DNA from: a virus
Virus record (IMG/VR): IMGVR_UViG_3300009285_002730
Span: 1 to 51,819 of that record
Strand: one strand, 5' to 3'
DNA: 51,819 nt
The position numbers were made by a program, and so were the translations under genes. The notes under the pieces were generated by a model. The model was not told the DNA's origin, ran no database searches, and saw only the letters and a list, made by a program, of their open reading frames with translations. How positions within the stretch are numbered: the first letter of the stretch is position 1; every line of letters begins with the position of its first letter. Positions 1 to 6,751 of this stretch are shown in pieces.

Positions 1-332
1 AACGACGACTGGTTTTTTGAGTTTATTTGCTAATATTTCTGCCGATTGCTTGGCAATTTCTTCTGGATTGTCGCTTCTTAACTCTGGATAAGAGATCTCA
101 ATATGATTAACTTTAATTTCTGGCTCTAAAATCGGCTCATCATCCCTTCTTGTTATATGAAAACCATCAATTGTCTCTGCATAACCGAAACGAGAAATTC
201 CATCATTTCCAATTGCCCGATAAATTAAAATAATTTTTTCATTTTGGATAACCGCAGCACAGTTAAAAACTGCTTTGGTTTCCCACCAATTTTTAGTTGG
301 CTCCAAAATTGGATTTTTTTTATATCTTTCAT
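1..332 (-). CDS. GH130-like (beta-mannoside phosphorylase family) N-terminal fragment, out of frame with its best start, cut by window edge
   Basis: Read leftward, the main frame gives NPILEP, then NWWETKAVFNCAAV, LIYRAIGNDGISRFGYA and DGFHITRRDDEPILEP. This is the order of the first blades of glycoside hydrolase family 130 (NPI.P, WE.KAVFN, YRA.G, SR.GYA, DGF..R). Members phosphorolyse or hydrolyse beta-mannosides. The only well-placed start, ATG at 332 four bases after GGAGG, is in another frame. It joins the GH130 frame only if an A8 run (314-321) slips by -1 or is really A9. After residue about 70 the sequence (KVNHIEISYPELRSD, then EEIAKQSAEILANKL) no longer looks like GH130, so this may be a small derived protein. 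The frame is still open at base 1. It could be a real slippage gene, a pseudogene or a base-call error. Confidence 0.55.
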
Positions 333-387
333 ATATCCTCCAATTATTAGTTTGAATCCCAACTTATGAAGGCGTCTTCGTTGGTCA

Positions 388-513
388 TCATCCCTCTATC
401 AATTTAGCTATTTTTCTAATCAAGGCTTTTCTCCACAATTCGGCGGACTTATAAGCCATTTGTTTTTCTTTCAACCACTTTTTTATTTCTGCGATAATTT
501 CTTCGTTAGTCAT
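388..513 (-). CDS. Small basic helical hypothetical protein (41 aa)
   Basis: Starts at an ATGA overlap with the stop of the gene at 510-707 and ends TGA at 388. The 41 residues (MTNEEIIAEIKKWL, later AELWRKALIRKIAKLIEG) are Lys/Glu-rich and predicted helical. No family is recognised. The translationally coupled overlap and lack of room for anything else support it as a real small gene of the early leftward operon. Confidence 0.55.
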   Translation of the reverse strand: MTNEEIIAEIKKWLKEKQMAYKSAELWRKALIRKIAKLIEG

Positions 514-707
514 AAATTCTCCAATAACTCGGCAAAATCATTGTCGGCAATTAGTCTTGATACTTCGCCTGAAGTTTTCACATAACTCCACTTCATAAGA
601 TAATCTACTATCTTATATACCTTTGCTTCAGCAGAGGGTTTGTCTTCTTCGTGCGTATGTTCTGGCTTGGCTAGACCATAGCTTGCCACTTCATCAATTT
701 TTTTCAT
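510..707 (-). CDS. Hypothetical early protein (65 aa)
   Basis: Begins MKKIDEVASYGLAKP and ends ADNDFAELLENL. It overlaps the 3' end of the recombination gene at 704-1474 by an ATGA junction, so the two are probably co-translated. It is acidic and mixed alpha-helical, with no recognised domain. Its position directly behind the annealing-like protein hints at an accessory role in recombination or replication, but that is context only. Confidence 0.65.
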   Translation of the reverse strand: MKKIDEVASYGLAKPEHTHEEDKPSAEAKVYKIVDYLMKWSYVKTSGEVSRLIADNDFAELLENL

Positions 708-1474
708 AAATCTCCTTCCATTGCTTTTTCTATTTCGGGGTCTAGTTGACCTTCTGGGTCATCATCTAAACTCTGACTCTCTGAAGAAAAATCTTCTTTT
801 TTTAAGAGGGTGTCAATTAAAGTTTTGGCTTGTTGGGAAGATTTTACTTCTTGAACTTTAATCTTGGCGGTGTTTTCTGTCAGACCTTGTTTTTTTACAA
901 AGAGGTCTTTGATAAATTTAATCTGTTTTTCAGATGGCGGAAACTCGGATTTGGAATCTGAACCAGACCCACCTTGGGAAATGTGCGACATATCTTCGAT
1001 GTCCTGGGTGAACAAGTCAGATAATCCGAAGGTGGATAGGACTGCATCTATAATGGCTGACTTTTTAGCCATTTTCATTGCTTTGTTCAAATCCCCTGCG
1101 TCTTGAGTCAAAGTCCTCGCTCCTACTCCAGAACCGATATATTCGCCATTTCTAAACAACTCCACTCTTAGTATAATCGCCCCTTTGTCCTTAACCTCTT
1201 GAGGAAGTCTTTCAAAAGTATCTTGGTCAACTTCCGGTTTTCCGATGGTGATGTTGAATAAAGAACAAAACTTCTCAGCCCCAGGCTTCCCTAGAGATTT
1301 TTTCCCCTTGATGAGATGATAGTCAGAACCCTCTTTTAATTGACCTTCAGCATATTCCAATAAAAGTTTTCTATTTGTTTTCTGAACTTCCAACATTTTT
1401 TCTAATTCTGCTGGGTTGATGCTGTTTCCAATCAAATTCTTTTGAGGTTCTATTGGGACTATTTCGTCTGACAT
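704..1474 (-). CDS. Putative phage single-strand annealing/recombination protein (Rad52/Sak-like, tentative)
   Basis: 256 aa. After a helical N-terminus (residues 20-50) comes a region with GSDYHLIKGKKSLGKPGAEK, then a Gly-rich strand (IGSGVGARTLTQD) and KMAKKSAIIDAVLSTFGLSD followed by FTQDIEDM, near residues 50-165. I associate this KMAKK.A..DAVL...G.S..FTQD.ED pattern with phage and mobile-element DNA-recombination proteins. A Ser/Asp-rich linker and a small C-terminal helical module (PPSEKQIKFIKDLF, ending QAKTLIDTLLKK) follow; that module is often appended to DNA-metabolism proteins. With gpO-like and RuvB-like genes on the same strand, a role in recombination-dependent replication is likely. 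The exact superfamily is uncertain. Confidence 0.55.
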   Translation of the reverse strand: MSDEIVPIEPQKNLIGNSINPAELEKMLEVQKTNRKLLLEYAEGQLKEGSDYHLIKGKKSLGKPGAEKFCSLFNITIGKPEVDQDTFERLPQEVKDKGAIILRVELFRNGEYIGSGVGARTLTQDAGDLNKAMKMAKKSAIIDAVLSTFGLSDLFTQDIEDMSHISQGGSGSDSKSEFPPSEKQIKFIKDLFVKKQGLTENTAKIKVQEVKSSQQAKTLIDTLLKKEDFSSESQSLDDDPEGQLDPEIEKAMEGDL

Positions 1475-1677
1475 TTCATCTCCTTATATTCTTCTTCTAA
1501 AAAAACTTTATTTTTATGGCAGGTATAAAATGTCCTATCAATATGTCTTCTTATTTGGTGTATATCCTCCGTATAATTGTTATGTGGCGTGAAACCCCAA
1601 GGATAAGGAGGATTGCCCGCAAACTCGCAACCGCAGAACCAAACCTCTTTCCCTTTAACTGTTTTCGTTAATTTCAT
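1459..1677 (-). CDS. Small Cys/His-containing hypothetical protein (72 aa)
   Basis: Start ATG at 1677 is preceded by AAAGGAG at good spacing. Residues include VWFCGCEFAGNPPYPWG, a His-rich middle (HNNYTEDIHQIRRHID) and FYTCHKNK, so a single zinc site built from Cys and His is possible. It overlaps the following recombination gene by 16 bases and the preceding gene by 23 bases, which is typical of this compact operon. No family recognised. Confidence 0.6.
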   Translation of the reverse strand: MKLTKTVKGKEVWFCGCEFAGNPPYPWGFTPHNNYTEDIHQIRRHIDRTFYTCHKNKVFLEEEYKEMKCQTK

Positions 1678-1966
1678 TCATCTCCTTTATTAGATAATTT
1701 ATTTCTTTTTTAGAAAACGAATATGTTATAACTTCAGCAATTGCTTCTAATGTTAGTTCTGGTTCTCCAAATCTCGCCCCAAAAAAATCATCAGCCAACT
1801 TTTCCATTGCCTGTCTTTTCATCGCTTCTTTCAAATTAAAGGTTGCAAAAAAATTATTTGTTCTTGCTATATCCATTTTACATTGAAAACAGTCACAGCT
1901 TTCATCTTGTTCTAAGTCAACATACTCTTTTAGTATTTCTCTTGCTTCTCTCTCTATTTTCCTCAT
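1655..1966 (-). CDS. Hypothetical helical protein with CxCxxC motif (103 aa)
   Basis: An N-terminal helix (MRKIEREAREILKEY) leads into ESCDCFQCKMD at residues 22-32, a compact Cys cluster. The rest is helical and ends KKEINYLIKEMNEINENS. The C-terminal pattern (LEAIAEVITYSFSKKEINYLIKEM) resembles the helical segment of the 150-aa protein encoded at 2193-2645 (VAEIIKEVFDEAEIEYLTKLL). The two may share a small domain, which would imply duplication within the operon. Function unknown. Confidence 0.65.
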   Translation of the reverse strand: MRKIEREAREILKEYVDLEQDESCDCFQCKMDIARTNNFFATFNLKEAMKRQAMEKLADDFFGARFGEPELTLEAIAEVITYSFSKKEINYLIKEMNEINENS

Positions 1967-1980
1967 ATTTCCTCTTTTGG

Positions 1981-2196
1981 TTAATTAAATCTGGCTTGAG
2001 TTTTTGCCATTATCTCTTGGTCTCTGTCTACACTCTTACCTTGTTCCTCCCCTAAACATCCTTCATAGGTCGTGCAATCTTCTGGTTTGATATGAGCAAA
2101 AGTTCCGCACCAAAATCTTTTTTCTCCGCAAGAACATTCAAACCAACTGCCTTGCATAAAAAGATATTCTTGTTTCCATCGGTGTTTACACTTCAT
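1981..2196 (-). CDS. Zinc-ribbon miniprotein (71 aa)
   Basis: The ATG at 2196 is preferred over an upstream in-frame start because AGGAAA lies just before it and it forms an ATGA overlap with the stop of the gene at 2193-2645. The product starts MKCKHRWKQEYLFMQGSW and continues FECSCGEKRFWCGTF, then DCTTYEGC. The C/H spacing predicts a small zinc-ribbon fold. No enzyme motif. It is one of many Cys-rich miniproteins in this operon. Confidence 0.65.
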   Translation of the reverse strand: MKCKHRWKQEYLFMQGSWFECSCGEKRFWCGTFAHIKPEDCTTYEGCLGEEQGKSVDRDQEIMAKTQARFN

Positions 2197-2645
2197 CTTA
2201 TTTCCTTTCGGGTAGCATTTATTATTTTCCCACATATTTGGCAGATAAATTCATCATGATTTACCATTGGACCATAGTGAGAGTGTGCTAAAAACGCCTC
2301 GTCATTTAATAGTTTGGTTAGATATTCTATCTCTGCTTCATCAAAAACTTCTTTTATTATTTCAGCGACTCTTGTAAGTGGAATGCCTGCATTTTGGTCT
2401 CTAGTTTCTCTTAATGACGATAAAAGATTAAATTCTGTCCAACCGATTGCCACTTCTCTATTTTCCTCGTCAATATAAGTTTTTATAAATTCTTTTATTT
2501 TTTTTTCTGGTATTCGTACCCCAGCAATATTTTTTCTACCTTGTGCCCATACACTATCTTTTATATGGTCTTTGCCATTTTCAGCCCAAATATGGAAACT
2601 GTCATCATCCTGATAGATATAAACATCGCCATGTAAATATGCCAT
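2193..2645 (-). CDS. Hypothetical protein with C-terminal zinc knuckle (150 aa)
   Basis: Residues 1-60 look like a small beta-rich domain (YLHGDVYIYQDDDSFHIWAE). Residues 60-120 are helical (VAEIIKEVFDEAEIEYLTKL). The end carries HSHYGPMVNHDEFICQICGK, a His/Cys cluster that could bind zinc. It starts with a TAATG junction to the upstream 59-aa gene, so the two are translationally coupled. No family recognised. Confidence 0.65.
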   Translation of the reverse strand: MAYLHGDVYIYQDDDSFHIWAENGKDHIKDSVWAQGRKNIAGVRIPEKKIKEFIKTYIDEENREVAIGWTEFNLLSSLRETRDQNAGIPLTRVAEIIKEVFDEAEIEYLTKLLNDEAFLAHSHYGPMVNHDEFICQICGKIINATRKEIR

Positions 2646-2824
2646 TATAATCCATCCTCATCATCAAATACGAATAATGGATAAATTTTATTATTTAGCA
2701 TATATTGCATATCTCGGTGGGCGTACATCCCACATTTTTTACACTTTGATGTTAAGGTCATGCCAGTATATTCCCATAATTCTTCATCATATTCTTCAAC
2801 TTTTTTGTGATGACATTTTTTCAT
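2645..2824 (-). CDS. Cys/His-rich miniprotein (59 aa)
   Basis: A short gene that fills the gap between its neighbours exactly. Its ATG overlaps the upstream stop (ATGA) and its TAA overlaps the downstream ATG (TAATG). The product has MKKCHHKKVEEYD at the start and SKCKKCGMYAHRD in the middle, a CHH plus CxxC-H arrangement suited to one zinc ion, and an acidic tail (VFDDEDGL). Function unknown. Confidence 0.65.
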   Translation of the reverse strand: MKKCHHKKVEEYDEELWEYTGMTLTSKCKKCGMYAHRDMQYMLNNKIYPLFVFDDEDGL

Positions 2825-3132
2825 AAACCATCCTGAAGACTACGCATTTCGCTTCTCATGTTTCTTGCAAGTTCCTGAATCCCTTGAAAACTGTTTATTA
2901 AGCCGTGATACTCTGCTCTTAAAATTCCTTCTTTTTCTCGTACCTGCACTACATCGTTATTTTTGTCTACACAAGCCTTCCGTATGTCTTGGCTTGGTGC
3001 TGATACGACTTCTATGAGAGCTTTCGCCTCAATCTTTTTCACTTCTATCTTCGCCAATTCTAATTCTCGTTCCTTAGTGGCTATCTCGCCTGGAAGGTTA
3101 ATTAGTTTAAGATTTATTTCGTGGAGTTCCAC
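2821..3132 (-). CDS. Coiled-coil hypothetical protein (103 aa)
   Basis: Starts MELHEINLKLINLPGEI and continues with a heptad-like Lys/Glu stretch (ATKERELELAKIEVKKIEAK), then a second helix ending IQELARNMRSEMRSLQDGL. This is the shape of a dimeric coiled-coil protein. Phage proteins of this length and pattern commonly sit beside annealing or SSB genes, but nothing here fixes the role. The start overlaps the upstream gene by 26 bases. Confidence 0.65.
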   Translation of the reverse strand: MELHEINLKLINLPGEIATKERELELAKIEVKKIEAKALIEVVSAPSQDIRKACVDKNNDVVQVREKEGILRAEYHGLINSFQGIQELARNMRSEMRSLQDGL

Positions 3133-3343
3133 TTTTTTCCTTTCTAAATAAAATTTTATTTATTTCCAATATTGCTTTGCTACTTAATATCCCCTTAAGT
3201 TCATATCGAAAGAATCCCACACCGTCCGTTATGTCCCGAAGAGACGGTTTCCCCTCTAAAAGAATATTTTTCTGAGTAATTTCAACTTCTTTGGCATATT
3301 TTGGATTAAGTTCCCAATTTTCTTCAATTCTTGTTGTTTTCAT
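3107..3343 (-). CDS. Hypothetical protein (78 aa)
   Basis: Reads MKTTRIEENWELNPKYAKEV, then GKPSLRDITDGVGFFRYELK, ending FRKEKSGTPRNKS. Mixed alpha/beta, soluble and basic at the end. No family recognised. The 55 bases between its start and the next gene upstream hold no clear promoter, so it is probably in the same transcript as the regulators at 3399-4229. Confidence 0.6.
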   Translation of the reverse strand: MKTTRIEENWELNPKYAKEVEITQKNILLEGKPSLRDITDGVGFFRYELKGILSSKAILEINKILFRKEKSGTPRNKS

Positions 3344-3398
3344 TTTTTTGGGCTGGAGATGAGCACGGCAGATATAAGTCCTCTCTGTCTCCAGCTTT

Positions 3399-3665
3399 TT
3401 ACAAATTAGGATTATATTTTTTTAATCTTTTCTCTACTTCAGAATGGGGAATACGCCAATTATCATTTTCGCCTGTCTTGGCTTGGTTGGAAAGAGTCCC
3501 TAGATTTATTGCTTTTAGAATAGGTGTAAATTCACCGCAAGTACAGTTTTTCCTAGATTTTTTACAAACAGTGCACATCCCTACCATAATCCAAGCAGTG
3601 TGTTTTTTTATTCCAAAAACTCTTGAGAATTCATCTAACGAATAATATTTATCTTCTATTTGCAT
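3399..3665 (-). CDS. Excisionase/MerR-type winged-helix DNA-binding protein with a zinc-knuckle insertion (88 aa)
   Basis: The two halves fit the small HTH_17/excisionase fold: KYYSLDEFSRVFGIKKHTAW at residues 6-25 is the helix-turn-helix, and ILKAINLGTL with WRIPHSEVEKRLKKY at residues 48-85 is the wing and last helix. Between them, at residues 30-43, lies MCTVCKKSRKNCTCG, a four-Cys insert that should bind zinc. In this family the recognition helix normally runs straight into the wing, so the insert is unusual. No integrase gene is visible, so a regulator is more likely than an excisionase. It overlaps the LexA-like gene by 17 bases. Confidence 0.65.
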   Translation of the reverse strand: MQIEDKYYSLDEFSRVFGIKKHTAWIMVGMCTVCKKSRKNCTCGEFTPILKAINLGTLSNQAKTGENDNWRIPHSEVEKRLKKYNPNL

Positions 3666-3903
3666 ACATCTCCTTGTTCGGTAAATAGTTTTTATCTAAA
3701 TATCCCTTTTTTTGTAATGCCTTTAAGTGGTCTAAAACTGCCTGATTGCTTTTGAACCCAAACGCTTTTTTAATCGTGGCGAAGGTTGGGGGTGCGAGTC
3801 TAACATTGGCTTGCATAAACTCCAGAATCTCCGTTTGCCTTATTGTTAATGCACAATCCAGAGAATGTGTCCAGAATATTTTTTGTCCATCACAACAATT
3901 CAT
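3649..3903 (-). CDS. LexA-type winged-helix DNA-binding protein lacking the S24 peptidase (84 aa)
   Basis: From residue 19 on it follows the LexA N-terminal domain: LTIRQTEILEFMQANV, RLAPPTFATIKKAFGFKS and NQAVLDHLKALQKKGYL. That domain is about 65 residues and is normally followed by the self-cleaving peptidase, which is absent here. The first 18 residues contain CC and H but are not part of the fold. It lies in a three-gene regulator set expressed from the promoter at 4248-4276. It may bind host SOS boxes or the phage's own operators, without RecA-triggered cleavage. Confidence 0.65.
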   Translation of the reverse strand: MNCCDGQKIFWTHSLDCALTIRQTEILEFMQANVRLAPPTFATIKKAFGFKSNQAVLDHLKALQKKGYLDKNYLPNKEMYANRR

Positions 3904-4229
3904 TATTCCCTCGGATTTATCTGTTCTACTTTTGATACTTTTTCTTCAGTCAGCCCTTCGCTTTCCTCACTTCCCCTTGATTCAAATGCATCTTTCTGGC
4001 TGGCATACCTTTCGGGGATTTTGCCGTATTCCATCAATTTCGCACACACTGGGCAACCATCCTCTGGGGTCTGTTTGCAGTCGTGGTCGCTCATAATCAA
4101 TTCTACTTGCTCATCCGATAGATTCTTCCAATCGATAGTCTCAAGCCCGTCTGCACGACTTCTAGCGGTTAATTCGCCTATCTCATCGGAATCCAGACCT
4201 TTGTCGTTGAGTTGTTCAACAGTTGGCAT
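3903..4229 (-). CDS. Acidic hypothetical protein with CxC-type cluster (108 aa)
   Basis: First gene behind the promoter at 4248-4276, with AAAGGAG ahead of its ATG. Sequence blocks are MPTVEQLNDKGLDSDEIGEL, DHDCKQTPEDGCPVCAKLME at about residues 48-67 and an acidic tail with SEESEGLTEEKVSKVEQ. The D-H-x-C...C-x-x-C block could hold one zinc. The stop overlaps the start of the LexA-like gene by one base. Function unknown; its position suggests an early regulator or anti-host protein. Confidence 0.6.
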   Translation of the reverse strand: MPTVEQLNDKGLDSDEIGELTARSRADGLETIDWKNLSDEQVELIMSDHDCKQTPEDGCPVCAKLMEYGKIPERYASQKDAFESRGSEESEGLTEEKVSKVEQINPRE

Positions 4230-4247
4230 TTCATCTCCTTTTGGATT

Positions 4248-4276
4248 AGTATAACATAATGTAATATAAATGTCAA
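4248..4276 (-). promoter_or_regulatory. Leftward sigma70-like promoter with small dyad
   Basis: On the minus strand, -35 TTGACA (4271-4276) and -10 TATACT (4248-4253) are separated by 17 bases, close to ideal. The spacer includes ACATAATGT, a 9-base dyad that could be an operator. The promoter faces the regulator genes at 3399-4229, and its -35 overlaps the stop of the gene at 4273-4704. Confidence 0.7.
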
Positions 4277-4704
4277 GTTATCCGTAAGGCGGAAATGGGG
4301 ACTATTCTTAACTTATTTCCCTCAACCCGCTTCTGGGGATAGGCGAGAACGGCGGTCTTGCTGATTTCATAAATATGGGGGAATAGGGGCATTTCGTCTT
4401 TATCCCGGTAAGTGATTCTGACTCTATTCACATCCTCCAGACGCCCCTCATCTAGTCCGACAGATTTCGTTTCCCAAATAGGTTCACGAATAACGAAATC
4501 TCCCCTTGGAGATTCTGAAAAAACTTCATCAACCATATTGTTGAAATTAAGGTTGTTTTTTTCTTCGTAAAGACGATTTAGTTCTTTGTAAGTCGCAAGA
4601 GAAATTGTCTTTTTTTTAATAAACAAATCATTTAACCACATAAAAAATTCCGATGGCTTTAGTTTGAATTTTTCTTCAAGTTTTTTGAGTGTTTCTGGTT
4701 TCAT
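4273..4704 (-). CDS. Hypothetical protein (143 aa)
   Basis: The N-terminal half is helical (MKPETLKKLEEKFKLKPSEF, ATYKELNRLYEEKNN). The C-terminal half is beta-rich with DFVIREPIWETKSVGLDEG, VNRVRITYRDKDEMPLFPHI and NKLRIVPISALRI, which looks like a small barrel. No catalytic motif recognised. Its start overlaps the end of the zinc-finger gene at 4676-4858. Confidence 0.65.
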   Translation of the reverse strand: MKPETLKKLEEKFKLKPSEFFMWLNDLFIKKKTISLATYKELNRLYEEKNNLNFNNMVDEVFSESPRGDFVIREPIWETKSVGLDEGRLEDVNRVRITYRDKDEMPLFPHIYEISKTAVLAYPQKRVEGNKLRIVPISALRIT

Positions 4705-4858
4705 TTAACATCTCCTCGAATTCTTTCACACTCATAAAATGTTCGTCTTTTATATGATCTTCACGGGATACATAATGCCCCTTACAATAAGGACATCGCC
4801 AGCAACCTGCTTTTTCTTTTGCTCTATCCCTTTTTCTGTGGATGTATTCAAAGCCCAT
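4676..4858 (-). CDS. C2H2-like zinc-finger miniprotein (60 aa)
   Basis: After a basic N-terminus (IHRKRDRAKEKAG), residues 19-40 read CWRCPYCKGHYVSREDHIKD and then EHF. The C-P-Y-C ... H-x4-H spacing is that of a single C2H2-like finger. A short acidic helix follows. Likely binds nucleic acid or a protein partner; nothing more can be said. Confidence 0.6.
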   Translation of the reverse strand: MGFEYIHRKRDRAKEKAGCWRCPYCKGHYVSREDHIKDEHFMSVKEFEEMLNETRNTQKT

Positions 4859-4882
4859 TAGTTTTTAGTCATTTTGATAAAG

Positions 4883-5101
4883 TTAAAACTGCTCCCAACA
4901 TTCTTCAATTTTTCCACAAGTTTTGCAAACCAAATAAGATAAAATCTTATCACCTTCAATTTTACTTGGTGGCCTTTCTTCAAATTCGTGTCCGCTCGTA
5001 AAAGCTCCAAAATCCATAAGCCCTCGCCAATTTTTACAAGTTGCTATGATAGTTCTAATAAAGCAGATTGTCCACCTTAGATTAAAATGTTTATCACTCA
5101 T
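4883..5101 (-). CDS. Zinc-ribbon-like miniprotein (72 aa)
   Basis: The ATG at 5101 is chosen because GAGGAG lies five bases ahead of it; two in-frame ATGs further upstream lack this. The product begins MSDKHFNLRWTICFIRTIIA and ends SYLVCKTCGKIEECWEQF, giving CxxC plus a later Cys. The N-terminal segment is hydrophobic but interrupted by Arg and Lys, so it is probably not a true membrane span. Family unknown. Confidence 0.55.
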   Translation of the reverse strand: MSDKHFNLRWTICFIRTIIATCKNWRGLMDFGAFTSGHEFEERPPSKIEGDKILSYLVCKTCGKIEECWEQF

Positions 5102-5119
5102 AATTCTCCTCATCATTTG

Positions 5120-5566
5120 CTAAAGTTGGCTAGATTCAAATTCATATCTCATCTCATCCATTTCATCTTGTTGTGCTTCTTCGTTCTTTCGTTCCCAATG
5201 TTTCTCTACTTCTTCTTTATAATTATAATTAGCCCAACTTTTTTCGGTGTTACTTTGCCTTAAAATTGCCAACATACAAAAAGGGCAATCTACCTTATCA
5301 GCCAAATCTTTTATCTTATCCTCAAATTCGGCAACAAATGTTCTAGTAATTCCACCACTATCTTTATCTTTATGTGATTGAAGAATTTTGTAATGCTTTT
5401 CGACATATTTAATTTGTTTTATATTTTCTCTCCAATCTTTACATCCACCACACTCTCTTTTAGGATTAAGCGTGCAATGTTTTTCGTGGTTCAAAATACT
5501 ACTAGCAGACAATCCGTGTTTTTTACAATAATCGCAGTAATAAACCTTTTTTACTTTAATTTTCAT
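5120..5566 (-). CDS. Multi-zinc-site hypothetical protein (148 aa)
   Basis: Three Cys clusters are visible: YYCDYCKKHGLSASSILNHE plus HC at residues 9-31 (a C2H2-type finger), ECGGCKDW at about 38-45, and DCPFCMLAIL at about 93-102. The rest is charged helix ending EEAQQDEMDEMRYEFESSQL. The arrangement suggests a nucleic-acid-binding or adaptor protein. No enzyme motif. It is the largest of the Cys-rich set. Confidence 0.65.
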   Translation of the reverse strand: MKIKVKKVYYCDYCKKHGLSASSILNHEKHCTLNPKRECGGCKDWRENIKQIKYVEKHYKILQSHKDKDSGGITRTFVAEFEDKIKDLADKVDCPFCMLAILRQSNTEKSWANYNYKEEVEKHWERKNEEAQQDEMDEMRYEFESSQL

Positions 5567-5612
5567 TCTCTTCTCCTAGTTATTTTTTATAAGCCAGATA
5601 AAATACGAAATT

Positions 5613-5867
5613 CTAACTTTTAAGATATTTTATACATTCGTCTTTATATTTTAATTCTGTAATTTCTAACATATCTAATAACTTTTGTCCTAAATCTTTG
5701 GCAAACCAACACTCCATACAAAAAGTATAACTATCACCACCCACTCCAATACTAATTCCCAAATCTTCTATAAAGAGTTTGGCACGATCATCTTCTCCAC
5801 AGATATTGCATTTCAGTATATGTGTATCAGGACCAAGACAATCATTTCCTTGATATTCTGCTTTCAT
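5613..5867 (-). CDS. Zinc-ribbon hypothetical protein (84 aa)
   Basis: The pattern is HILKCNICGEDDRAKLFIED, then YTFCMECWFAKDLGQKLLDM: two CxxC pairs about 30 residues apart, as in a rubredoxin-like zinc ribbon. Such ribbons occur in small phage proteins that bind RNA polymerase or tRNA-like partners, but no specific family is recognised. It overlaps the stop of the gpO-like gene upstream by an ATGA junction. Confidence 0.65.
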   Translation of the reverse strand: MKAEYQGNDCLGPDTHILKCNICGEDDRAKLFIEDLGISIGVGGDSYTFCMECWFAKDLGQKLLDMLEITELKYKDECIKYLKS

Positions 5868-6370
5868 TTTTCCTCCAGAGGTTTCCCTTGTTTTAATCTT
5901 TCTAAATTTTTGTAAAAAATTTCCTTTTCTTTTGTATATATTTCTTTTGTAATACTTTCTTTTGTGTGTATACCTGCTTTCACTACCTCCGTGCAGTCAA
6001 TTACACTAGCTGATACATCGTTTTGCACTAGGGCAGTTGTTTTCACTAGGGTAATACCTTTCACTAGCCACTCCTCATAATTCTTTTGGAACTTATATTT
6101 TGAAATTGGCAGTGTAGTGGATTTCCCTAGTATACCTGCTTTCACTAGGCGATTAAGGCAATTTACTACAGTCCGACGAGATAATTTACAAAATTTTTCA
6201 AATTGTGTCAACGATATTGCATCTTCTTTTTTTTGGAAGCCATAGGTTTTTCTCAAAACAAGTAAAATGATTTTATATTCTGCACCCGTAAATTGAGGTT
6301 GAATAAGTGCTTCAATAATCTCATTGGCTATGGGAGTAAAACCATTTTCCTTTTGAGGACTAGCACACAT
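5864..6370 (-). CDS. Phage replication protein O-like initiator (winged-helix N-terminal domain)
   Basis: 168 aa. Residues 9-95 match the gpO N-terminal winged helix: NGFTPIANEIIEALIQPQFT, GAEYKIILLVLRKTYGFQKK, DAISLTQFEKFCKLSRRTV and NCLNRLVKAGIL. In lambda-type phages this domain binds origin iterons and recruits the helicase loader. The region after residue 100 is short and low in recognisable structure, and there is no adjacent DnaC- or DnaB-like gene, so host helicase is probably recruited another way. The start has AGAGGGGAAA ahead of it and overlaps the upstream gene by 11 bases. Confidence 0.75.
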   Translation of the reverse strand: MCASPQKENGFTPIANEIIEALIQPQFTGAEYKIILLVLRKTYGFQKKEDAISLTQFEKFCKLSRRTVVNCLNRLVKAGILGKSTTLPISKYKFQKNYEEWLVKGITLVKTTALVQNDVSASVIDCTEVVKAGIHTKESITKEIYTKEKEIFYKNLERLKQGKPLEEK

Positions 6371-6614
6371 TTATTTCCCCTCTGAACATCTCAATAAATT
6401 CCTTTTTCTTTTTTTCAAGGTATTTTAATCGGTCTTTGTATTTTTTATTACCGTATCTGTCTAGTTTAAGTTTAGTCCAAGCCACAAGTTTTTCATAAGC
6501 AAACTCCGCAGATTTTGGTTTGTGTTCTAAAATCTGTCTTATGTGCCAATATGAAACACGGGAGACCCAAGTTTTATAACCCCTTATTTCAACCCTTTTC
6601 CAATCCTCCAACAT
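6360..6614 (-). CDS. Basic hypothetical protein upstream of the replication initiator (84 aa)
   Basis: The ATG at 6614 follows AAGGAGG by five bases; a longer TTG version would place its start inside the terminator hairpin. The sequence MLEDWKRVEIRGYKTWVSRV leads into a very basic helix (KDRLKYLEKKKKEFIEMF). Its position just ahead of, and overlapping, the gpO-like gene suggests a replication accessory role. No family recognised. Confidence 0.6.
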   Translation of the reverse strand: MLEDWKRVEIRGYKTWVSRVSYWHIRQILEHKPKSAEFAYEKLVAWTKLKLDRYGNKKYKDRLKYLEKKKKEFIEMFRGEINVC

Positions 6615-6620
6615 TTGCCT

Positions 6621-6655
6621 CCTTAAAAACAAAAACCCCCGTCATAGCGGGGGTT
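6621..6655 (-). terminator. Rho-independent terminator/attenuator just ahead of the replication genes
   Basis: On the minus strand, AACCCCCG and CGGGGGTT form a perfect 8-bp stem (6634-6641 with 6648-6655, six-base loop), followed by TTTTTGTTTTT. The ribosome site of the gene at 6360-6614 begins right after the T tract, so partial read-through could set the level of replication proteins. Confidence 0.7.
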
Positions 6656-6724
6656 AGGTTTAGAAATAGTTGCTATGACAACCGACAAACTTATTAAAAT
6701 CAACATTCTACAATCTACTCTACC

Positions 6725-6751
6725 AAAAAGGAGACTTGCTGTCAAGTCCCC
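6725..6751 (-). terminator. Rho-independent terminator
   Basis: On the minus strand, GGGGACTTG and CAAGTCTCC pair over 9 bp with one G-U (6743-6751 with 6730-6738, loop ACAG), followed by TTTTT. It ends the candidate small RNA and insulates the replication genes from upstream transcription. Confidence 0.75.
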
